This document shows, one piece after another, positions 1-5,849 of a stretch of DNA of 20,183 nucleotides. Source of the DNA: DASVLX01 sp035552275 (GTDB taxonomy: Bacteria; Actinomycetota; Actinomycetes; Mycobacteriales; Pseudonocardiaceae); assembly GCA_035552275.1 (NCBI GenBank), contig DASZLR010000226.1, forward strand, positions 1 through 20,183. Direction: 5' to 3'. Position 1 is the first letter of the stretch; every line of letters begins with the position of its first letter. Below the pieces are notes generated by a model. It was not told the origin of the DNA. It did not search any database and worked only from the letters and a program-made list of their open reading frames with translations. The position numbers were made by a program, and so were the translations under genes.

Positions 1-37
1 GGTGCCGCCCCACCGCGACGATACTGGGAGCCAGACC

Positions 38-385
38 ATGACCGACCCGATCCTGATGTCCGTGGCGACCGCGCTGGCCACCAAGGCGGCGACCGGGCTG
101 TACGAGTTCGTCAAGAACAAGTTCTCCCACCGCGCCGACGACGCGGCCGTGTTGGCGAAGGCGCGGGACGCCAAGCCCGACTCCCCCGAGGTGCACGCGC
201 TGGCCGACGCGCTGTCCCGGGCGACCGCCGAGGACCCGACTTTCGCCGCCGGGCTGCACGCGCAGTGGCAACAGGTGGCGCAGAAAGCCGAGTCCGGCGG
301 GGTGAACAACCAGGTCTCCGGCACTGTGCACGGAAACGTCGTCCAAGCCGGTGACATCACCGGCGGGATCCACTTCGGAGCGTAA
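38..385 (+). CDS. Bell-like small helical protein with C-terminal amyloid-signalling (BASS/RHIM-like) motif
   Basis: A 115-residue protein. The ATG at 38 is chosen because GGGAG lies 7 bases upstream (26-30); the reading frame extends further 5' but without a better site. Residues 1 to about 80 look all-helical, opening with MTDPILMSVATALATKA and followed by an acidic, alanine-rich stretch ending near DPTFAAGLHAQW. This resembles the N-terminal Bell domain of bacterial proteins proposed to act like fungal HeLo/HELL membrane-disrupting domains. After a short linker, the last 27 residues read NNQVSGTVHGNVVQAGDI and then a Gly-Gly-hydrophobic tail. The V-Q-A-G core is like the RHIM core (I/V)-Q-x-G and like BASS motifs, which nucleate amyloid between a receptor and an effector. 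The inferred role is a regulated cell-death effector. The partner receptor (an NLR-type ATPase or a protease carrying the same motif) is not in the window. Family assignment is by pattern recall, not by a search. Confidence 0.65.
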   Translation: MTDPILMSVATALATKAATGLYEFVKNKFSHRADDAAVLAKARDAKPDSPEVHALADALSRATAEDPTFAAGLHAQWQQVAQKAESGGVNNQVSGTVHGNVVQAGDITGGIHFGA

Positions 386-410
386 CCGGCCGCGCACCGC
401 GGAGGGTGCG
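386..410 (+). terminator. Hairpin just after the Bell-like gene
   Basis: CGCACC at 393-398 and GGTGCG at 405-410 form a perfect 6-bp stem with a 6-base loop, 7 bases after the stop codon. No T-run follows, as is common for actinobacterial terminators. It may end the transcript of the first gene. The rest of the gap to 539 shows no convincing gene. Confidence 0.35.
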
Positions 411-539
411 ATCCGATCAATTCGGTCGTACCGTGTAGGTGAACCAGTTTCCTCGACGGCGACCCGCGGCACGTCAGCACGGTGACAGCCGACGCGTCGC
501 GAGCGCACGCCGAACGCGCACGAGACGAGGTGATCGAGG

Positions 540-1169
540 ATGGCCACCGCAACCGGTCATGCCGGCCAGATGAGAGTGTCGGTGTGGCACGTCCCGAGGA
601 CCCGCGGAGCGACCAGCGGAGCACTGCTGGTGCTGCTGGGCATCTGGGGCGGCCTGATTCCGTTCGTCGGCCCACACTTCGGTTACGCCTACACTCCCAA
701 CGCCACGTGGACGTGGACCGCCGGCCGGCTGTGGTTGGAGGTGCTGCCGGCCGCCGCCGCCATCATCGGCGGATTCGTGCTGGCGACCAGCGCCAACCGC
801 GCCATCGGGCTGTGGGCGAGCTGGCTGGCCGCCGTCAGCGGCACCTGGTTCATCGTGGGCCCGTCGCTGTCCCAGCTGTGGGGCGGCGGCACGCCGCAGA
901 CCGGCACGCCCACCGCGACCACGACCCTGGGCGCCACCGTCGAGGCGATCGGCTTCTTCTACGGCCTCGGCGCGGTGATCCTCTTCCTGGCCGCGGCGGC
1001 ACTGGGCCGGTTCAGCGTGGTCGGTGTTCGAGACACCCGCCCGGTCGCAGCGGACACCCCGGCCGCGACCGCGCCGCCCATGGCAGCGCCTGCCACAACG
1101 GCAGCGGACCAACCGACTACCGCCATGCCGACGGAACGGCGGCCGGAGGACCCGGAAGCCGGCGGCTGA
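540..1169 (+). CDS. Four-helix membrane protein of unknown function
   Basis: A 209-residue protein. The ATG at 540 has a purine-rich GACGAGG about 9 bases upstream. Four hydrophobic segments are visible at about residues 25-43, 66-84, 88-110 and 130-157, with charged or proline-rich loops between. The first loop holds an aromatic stretch (FGYAYTPNATWTWTAG), and segments 2 to 4 are Gly/Ala-rich. The last 50 residues are a low-complexity Ala/Pro/Thr tail, probably cytoplasmic and disordered. The overall look is that of the small SPW/DUF-type membrane proteins common in actinomycetes, but no named family was recognised. Its neighbours give no functional clue: it is separated by about 150 bases from the gene before and about 100 from the gene after. 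Confidence 0.75.
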   Translation: MATATGHAGQMRVSVWHVPRTRGATSGALLVLLGIWGGLIPFVGPHFGYAYTPNATWTWTAGRLWLEVLPAAAAIIGGFVLATSANRAIGLWASWLAAVSGTWFIVGPSLSQLWGGGTPQTGTPTATTTLGATVEAIGFFYGLGAVILFLAAAALGRFSVVGVRDTRPVAADTPAATAPPMAAPATTAADQPTTAMPTERRPEDPEAGG

Positions 1170-1272
1170 CCGGCGGCTCATTCACCAACGGTGACTCGGT
1201 CGGCCGGGCACCCGCGACGCGCCGTGTCCCGCCGCGTGCCGATCTTCGTCGGACCGGGCACAATAACGGCCA

Positions 1273-2247
1273 ATGAGGACCGAGGCACTGTTGGATGTGG
1301 ACACGGGCGTCGATGATGCCCTGGCGATCCTGTTCGCCGTCCGGCATCCGGCGTTACAGGTGCGCGCGATCACCTGCGTCGCCGGCAACACGAACGTCGA
1401 CCAGGTGGTGCGCAACACGCTGCGGGTGTTGGACGCCGCCGGGGCGCCGGACATCCCGGTCGCCCGAGGCGCGACCCGGCCGCTGCTCGCCCCCTCGCGC
1501 GACGCCAGCCATGTGCACGGCGCGGACGGCATGGCCGATCTCGGCCTGCCGGAGTCGACCCGGCGACCGGTCGCCGAGCACGCGGTCGAGGTGCTGCGGC
1601 GGGAGATCCTGGCCGCGAACGAGCCGGTAACGCTGGTCGCGCTGGCTCCGATGACGAACATCGCACTGCTCTTGCGCAGCTATCCCGAGGTGGTCGGCCG
1701 GATCGGCCGGGTGGTGTCGATGGCGGGTTCGGCGTCGGTGGGCAACGCCAGCGCGGTCGCGGAGTTCAACGCCTGGCACGACCCGGAGGCGGCGGCGATC
1801 GTGCTCGGCGCTGGCCTGCCGCTGACGCTGTACGGTTTGGACGTCTTCTACCGGGTGACCGTGGACAACGACGTCGTCGCCCGCCTCTCTGGCGAGGCGG
1901 ACCCAGGTCTGCGACTGGCCGGTCGGCTGTTGAACCACCTCGGATCCCTGCCCCGGCGCGGCCGCGGCGCGGTGGGTCCGGCCGGGATCGGCGATGCCGG
2001 CGCGGTCTGCTCGGTGGTCGACCCGGACGGCTTGGTCACGCGGCGGCTGCCGGTGCGGGTCGAACTCGCCGGCGCGACGACGCGCGGCCAGACCGTGGTG
2101 GACCGGCGGGAGGCACCGGGCGAGGACGAGGTGCACGGACTGCTGCCGCCGGGCGAGTCGGCCGAGGTCGAGGTGGCGCTGGATATCGACGGCGACCGGT
2201 ACCGGACGCTGTTCCTGGAGACCTTGCGTGGAAAAGCGGTGACGTGA
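1273..2247 (+). CDS. Nucleoside hydrolase (inosine-uridine hydrolase family)
   Basis: A 324-residue protein that should hydrolyse the N-glycosidic bond of ribonucleosides to give ribose and free base in the cytoplasm. The calcium-binding signature DVDTGVDDALA is at residues 8-18 (D8, D10, D14, D15). N39 sits in AGNTN, H80 and H82 in SHVHGADG, T128 in APMTN, M150 in VSM, and the ribose-binding EFNAWHDPEAA at 164-174. These match Crithidia IU-NH residues with an offset of about two. The C-terminal calcium-binding aspartate is kept (D241), but the usual preceding histidine (H241 in IU-NH), a proton donor to the leaving base, is glycine here (GIGDAGAV). That suggests a different base preference or leaving-group mechanism. 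No Shine-Dalgarno sequence is visible, so translation may be leaderless. The stop overlaps the ribokinase start (GTGA), so the two genes are coupled. Confidence 0.9.
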   Translation: MRTEALLDVDTGVDDALAILFAVRHPALQVRAITCVAGNTNVDQVVRNTLRVLDAAGAPDIPVARGATRPLLAPSRDASHVHGADGMADLGLPESTRRPVAEHAVEVLRREILAANEPVTLVALAPMTNIALLLRSYPEVVGRIGRVVSMAGSASVGNASAVAEFNAWHDPEAAAIVLGAGLPLTLYGLDVFYRVTVDNDVVARLSGEADPGLRLAGRLLNHLGSLPRRGRGAVGPAGIGDAGAVCSVVDPDGLVTRRLPVRVELAGATTRGQTVVDRREAPGEDEVHGLLPPGESAEVEVALDIDGDRYRTLFLETLRGKAVT

Positions 2248-3062
2248 CGGGACGCGTGGGCGGTCGAGTATGCGTAGTCGGGTCGCTGAACATCGACCTG
2301 GTGACCGAGGTGGCCAACCATCCGGCGCCGGGTGAGACCGTGCGCGGCGCGGGACTGGTGCGCCGGCCCGGCGGCAAAGGCGCGAACCAGGCGCTGGCGG
2401 CGGCGATGGCCGGCGCGTCCAGCCGGCTGGTCGGCCGGATCGGCCCGGACGGCGTGCGCTACCGACAGGGTCTGGTGGACCGGGGCGTGGATTGCTCCAA
2501 TGTGCAGGTCGTGCCGGACCAGCCGACCGGGCACGCGCTGATCGCGGTCGACCGGCGCGGTGAGAACACCATCATCGTGGTGCCGGGCGCGAACGCCGCG
2601 CTCACCCCGGACGAGTTGCCGATGGACGTGCTGCGGTCGGCGGATGTGCTTCTGCTGCAACTGGAAGTGCCGATTCCGACCGTGCTGCGGGCCAGCCGGG
2701 CAGCCGCCGAAGCAGGGGTTCGGTTGGTGCTCAACCCGTCACCATGGACGGCGCTGTCCACCGAGATCCTCACGTTGGCCGACCCGGTGATCGTCAACGA
2801 GCACGAGGCGGACCGGCTGCCGGTGGGCGTCGCGCGTTCGGTGTGTGTCACGCTCGGCGGCGCGGGCGCCCGGTGGGAGGACACGGTCGTGCCGGCGCCG
2901 ATGGTCGACATGGTGGACACCACCGGTGCCGGCGACGCCTTCGCCGGCACCCTGGCCGCCGCGCTCGCCTCGCACGCCGATCGGAAGCTCGCGCTGCGCG
3001 CCGCGGTAGCCGCCGGCGCGCACGCCTGCACCTATGCCGGCGCCCAGGACTGGACTCTCTGA
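2244..3062 (+). CDS. rbsK: Ribokinase-like PfkB family sugar kinase
   Basis: A 272-residue cytoplasmic kinase expected to phosphorylate ribose to ribose 5-phosphate with ATP. PfkB signature 1 is RPGGKGANQALAAA at about residues 41-54. Signature 2 is DTTGAGDAFAGTLA at about 225-238, with catalytic base D231 in the anion-hole sequence GAGD. NIDLV near the start and NEHEA at 185-189 are also typical of ribokinase. The GTG start lies inside the stop region of the nucleoside hydrolase (4-base overlap), so the pair forms a nucleoside ribose salvage unit. The protein is about 30 residues shorter than standard ribokinases: the stretch between NEHEA and the TLGGAGARW strand (about 190-203) is compressed. 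The sugar could be another pentose, but the coupling to a nucleoside hydrolase makes ribose the best guess. Confidence 0.87.
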   Translation: MTGRVGGRVCVVGSLNIDLVTEVANHPAPGETVRGAGLVRRPGGKGANQALAAAMAGASSRLVGRIGPDGVRYRQGLVDRGVDCSNVQVVPDQPTGHALIAVDRRGENTIIVVPGANAALTPDELPMDVLRSADVLLLQLEVPIPTVLRASRAAAEAGVRLVLNPSPWTALSTEILTLADPVIVNEHEADRLPVGVARSVCVTLGGAGARWEDTVVPAPMVDMVDTTGAGDAFAGTLAAALASHADRKLALRAAVAAGAHACTYAGAQDWTL

Positions 3063-3169
3063 CGCGGCATAAGGGAGGCCATCACGCTCGGCCGAAAGGA
3101 CTACACCGGGACGAGTTCGACCACGCCCGCTCCGCCATTGCCGAACAACTCGCCGCGTACCGGAACTGA
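3063..3169 (+). pseudogene. Possible C-terminal remnant of a small protein
   Basis: One frame here reads DEFDHARSAIAEQLAAYRN before a stop at 3167-3169, preceded in another frame by REAITLGRKDYT. Joined by a frameshift near 3110, the two would give a plausible conserved tail, helical and amphipathic. There is no start codon with a ribosome site of its own. It may be the decayed end of a gene or a chance reading of GC-rich sequence. I do not recognise the parent protein. Confidence 0.25.
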
Positions 3170-3210
3170 AGCGAACCAGTAATATCCCACACTGATCAGG
3201 TGACTTGCTT

Positions 3211-3933
3211 GTGGACGTCGAACTTCCCCAGCCCCCGCCCTCGCTTGACTTTCTCGATGGTCTTTATCAGATCCTAGTTTGGCGGATCCGAGACTATGTG
3301 GCAGTCCCCTTGCGCCGGCCCGCCACGACCGTACGCGGCATCGTCCGGCAAGGACTGCGGACAGCTCGGGTCTTCCTGTTTGACGAGACTGATTTCGCAA
3401 CGTCGGTCGCCGTTGACCTACCGTTGCTGGACTCCGCAGATGAGCAGATTCCGCATATCCGGAATGTCGATATGTTGCGGCAGCTCACCGGGAGTCGGTT
3501 CGCCGATCACCGGCCGGTGGCTGACATGGTTGTGGAAGGACAGACCATTCCGGTGTATGACGCTGCCGTCATGGCGAATACTCCGCCGCCGGCGACTCTG
3601 CAGACCCAGGTGCACACCACCTTGCTCGGACTGACCGGCGGACCAAGGAACCCCGGTGACCTTACGCCGTCCGCCGATCTGACCTTTGCCGGGTTTCTGA
3701 TCCTCTCCCCAACCACCGTGCGCTACTACCTCGATTTGGTCGGCGGCCAGATGACCATCGGGATCGATGTTCCGCTGGTTGGCCAGGATGGCAATATCAG
3801 AGGGTCCGGAGCGTCCTTCCCGGATATCAAACTACAGGAGCTTTTCGGCACCGGCACTATCAACCGGCTGGAACGCCCAGGTGTCCGCGACGATTATTGC
3901 GGCATCGTTTACGACATGTCCGGCTGGATGTGA
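3211..3933 (+). CDS. Hypothetical protein, no recognised domain
   Basis: A 240-residue protein from GTG 3211 (MDVELPQPPPSLDF). TTG at 3205 is possible but lies only 4 bases from the AGG at 3198-3200, whereas GTG 3211 has a 10-base spacing. It has no signal peptide and no obvious membrane helix. The middle has mixed alpha/beta character: VARVFLFDETDFATSVAVDL-like strands (roughly residues 50-71), then LTFAGFLILSPTTVRYYLDLV (about 157-177). A glycine-rich C-terminal third follows, with TIGIDVPLVGQDGNIRGSG near 181-199. Codon use looks less GC-biased than in the ribokinase upstream or the transferase downstream, a weak sign of separate acquisition. It converges on the minus-strand microprotein with only 15 bases between stops, where TGAGG (3931-3935) pairs with CCTCA (3947-3951). 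I do not recognise the family and suggest no function. Confidence 0.7.
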   Translation: MDVELPQPPPSLDFLDGLYQILVWRIRDYVAVPLRRPATTVRGIVRQGLRTARVFLFDETDFATSVAVDLPLLDSADEQIPHIRNVDMLRQLTGSRFADHRPVADMVVEGQTIPVYDAAVMANTPPPATLQTQVHTTLLGLTGGPRNPGDLTPSADLTFAGFLILSPTTVRYYLDLVGGQMTIGIDVPLVGQDGNIRGSGASFPDIKLQELFGTGTINRLERPGVRDDYCGIVYDMSGWM

Positions 3934-3948
3934 GGCAGCTGCCGGCCC

Positions 3949-4071
3949 TCAGTGCAGGCCGGGGATGTGGATCGCGATGTGGTGCTGCTTCAGATAGGTC
4001 AACACCAGTAGCACCAGAACGATGATCGCGACGATCCCCAGCACACCGATGCCGCCTTTTTTCCGTGCCAT
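3949..4071 (-). CDS. 40-residue single-pass membrane microprotein
   Basis: A minus-strand gene read from ATG 4071 to a TGA at 3949. The product begins MARKKGGIGVLGIVAII, continues as one hydrophobic helix (about residues 8-26, rich in Val, Leu and Ile), and ends YLKQHHIAIHIPGLH. The positively charged N-terminus followed by one helix predicts an inner-membrane protein with an inside N-terminus. A strong ribosome site, GGGAAGG on the minus strand (about 4080-4086), sits 8 bases from the ATG, so translation is likely. It lies between two plus-strand genes. The three histidines after the helix are unusual in so small a protein. I do not recognise the family. Confidence 0.72.
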   Translation of the reverse strand: MARKKGGIGVLGIVAIIVLVLLVLTYLKQHHIAIHIPGLH

Positions 4072-4204
4072 CGGGCCAACCTTCCCGTTCGTCGCAGCCG
4101 CGGTACCGTCCACCGACACCGTACGGCAGCTTACGGACGTGTTGTAACAAGCGCCTGACCATCACCGATTCCCCTCCCAGACGGTGTGCATGCGGAGAGG
4201 GGCC

Positions 4205-5803
4205 ATGGACGAACAGGTTCGGCCGTATGGCCGTCACAGACAGGCGCGGCTGGCCATGTCCGCTCCGACCGTGCCAGCGATGGCTCCCACGACCAAACCG
4301 ATCACCAGACCGCCCATCGCGATGCCGCCGGGCGACCCAGCCGCCATTGCGCCGATCGGCGCGCACCTGGACCCACCCCCGCACGCCCCGGCCCGGCTGC
4401 GCTCCCCCGCGCTGGGCTGGGAACGGTGGTACCGGCGGGCCGTGATCGCCAGCGATCTCGCCGCCGCCACCGCCGCCGCACTGCTCACCGGCCTCGTGCT
4501 CAGCCGGGCCATCGGCGGCTACGCCGGAATCCAGACCATCGGCCACGCGGCGGCCACCGTCTTCACCATCGGCTCGGCGCTGGTGGCCAGCCGGGCCTGG
4601 CGGCCCAACGTCCTCGGCCACGGCGCCGAAGAGTTCCGCCGGCTCGGCCGCGGCCTCATGTGGGGCGCGGTCGCCCTCGCCCTGGCGGTCCTGGCGATCG
4701 GCGATCACGAGGGCCGGCCCTGGGTTTTCCTGGTCGTCCCGACCGTGGCCGCGCTCGCGATGCCCCAGCGGTACCTGCTCCGCCGCTGGCTGCACCACGC
4801 CCGCCGGCAGGGCCGCTGCCTGGTTCCGGTGATCGCCGCCGGCAGCGCGGAGACCGTCGCCGACCTGGTTTCCCGCACCCGTCGCGCGCCGCACCTCGGC
4901 TGGCGGATCGAGGCCGCGTGCACCGCCGCCGACCTGTCCGGCCGCGTCGACGGTGTGCCGGTGATCGGCTCGCTCGGCGAGTTGGCCACCCACGTTCGGC
5001 GCGGCGGTTACCGGATCGTGGCGGTCACCGCCGATCCCTTCTGGCGGCCCGACCGGCTGCAACGGCTGGCCTGGGAACTGGAGGACACCGACGCTGAACT
5101 GGTCGTCGCGCCGATGCTGATGGACATCGCCGGGCCACGGCTGCACGTCAGCGGTGTGCTCGGCATGCCGCTGCTGCGAGTCAGCGCGCCCGCGTTCACC
5201 GGCGCCCGCCGAGTCGCCAAGGAGGTCATGGACCGCCTCGCCGCGCTACTGATGCTGATCGCGCTCGCGCCCGCGCTGCTGCTGATCGCCGGCCTGATCC
5301 GCGCCGACAGCCACGGACCGGCGCTCTACCGGCAGCGGCGGATCGGCAAGGACGCCGACGGTTTCACCATCCTGAAATTCCGCACCATGATCGTGGACGC
5401 GGACGCCCGACGGTCCGAGTTGCGCTCGGCCAACCAGGGCGCCGGCCCGATGTTCAAACTTCGGCGCGATCCCCGGATCACTCGAGTGGGTGTAGTGCTC
5501 CGCCGGTTCTCACTGGACGAGTTGCCGCAGCTGATCAACGTGCTGACCGGCCGGATGTCGCTGGTCGGGCCGCGCCCGCCGCTGCCGGAGGAGATCGCGG
5601 CGTATGGTCCGGAAGCACGCCGGCGATTGCTGGTCAAGCCGGGCATGACCGGGCTGTGGCAGGTCAGCGGGCGCAGCGACCTGCCCTGGGAGGAGACGGT
5701 TCGGCTGGACCTGCGGTACGTGGAGGACTGGTCGCTGGCGCTGGACGCGCTCATCCTGTGGAAGACGGTCCGGGCGGTGGTCCGCGGCCGAGGTGCCTAC
5801 TAG
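4205..5803 (+). CDS. Polyprenyl-phosphate sugar-1-phosphate transferase that starts polysaccharide synthesis
   Basis: A 532-residue membrane enzyme of the WbaP/CpsE (PNPT) family. It moves a sugar-1-phosphate from a nucleotide sugar to undecaprenyl phosphate, the first step in making an extracellular polysaccharide repeat unit. ATG 4205 follows GGAGAGG at 4194-4200; ATG 4190 and GTG 4184 are in frame but would place this site inside the gene. A 70-residue Pro/Ala-rich cytoplasmic leader comes first. Four to five helices (about 80-100, 113-130, 150-167, 172-186) and a CoA-binding-like domain (about 205-310) follow. The bacterial sugar transferase domain runs from about 335 to 532, with its own hydrophobic segment (345-365). 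Conserved pieces are YRQRRIGKDG-type (375-386), LKFRTM (390-395), SLDELPQ (436-442), VGPRPPLPEE (454-463) and KPGMTGLWQVSGRS (478-491). It heads the polysaccharide operon, 46 bases before the polymerase. Confidence 0.93.
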   Translation: MDEQVRPYGRHRQARLAMSAPTVPAMAPTTKPITRPPIAMPPGDPAAIAPIGAHLDPPPHAPARLRSPALGWERWYRRAVIASDLAAATAAALLTGLVLSRAIGGYAGIQTIGHAAATVFTIGSALVASRAWRPNVLGHGAEEFRRLGRGLMWGAVALALAVLAIGDHEGRPWVFLVVPTVAALAMPQRYLLRRWLHHARRQGRCLVPVIAAGSAETVADLVSRTRRAPHLGWRIEAACTAADLSGRVDGVPVIGSLGELATHVRRGGYRIVAVTADPFWRPDRLQRLAWELEDTDAELVVAPMLMDIAGPRLHVSGVLGMPLLRVSAPAFTGARRVAKEVMDRLAALLMLIALAPALLLIAGLIRADSHGPALYRQRRIGKDADGFTILKFRTMIVDADARRSELRSANQGAGPMFKLRRDPRITRVGVVLRRFSLDELPQLINVLTGRMSLVGPRPPLPEEIAAYGPEARRRLLVKPGMTGLWQVSGRSDLPWEETVRLDLRYVEDWSLALDALILWKTVRAVVRGRGAY

Positions 5804-5809
5804 TGCAGG

Positions 5810-5844
5810 GTGACCGCATGCAGCGTGACCACAGTTCGGGTGAC
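5810..5844 (+). repeat. Three GTGAC repeats spaced 15 bases apart
   Basis: GTGAC occurs at 5810, 5825 and 5840 in the 46-base gap before the polymerase gene. The exact 15-base period could be chance in GC-rich sequence, a regulatory site, or a trace of an in-frame peptide (5-codon period). The third copy also supplies the only weak ribosome site (GGGTGA) for the next gene. Confidence 0.3.
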
Positions 5845-5849
5845 GGCTG

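Noticed and set aside
474..1181. Overlapping frames on both strands around the membrane protein
   Set aside because: Only the 540-1169 frame has hydrophobic helices and a ribosome site; the others are Arg-rich shadows.
3860..5146. 428-codon minus-strand frame
   Set aside because: It is a shadow of the sugar transferase gene, with no recognisable motif or ribosome site.
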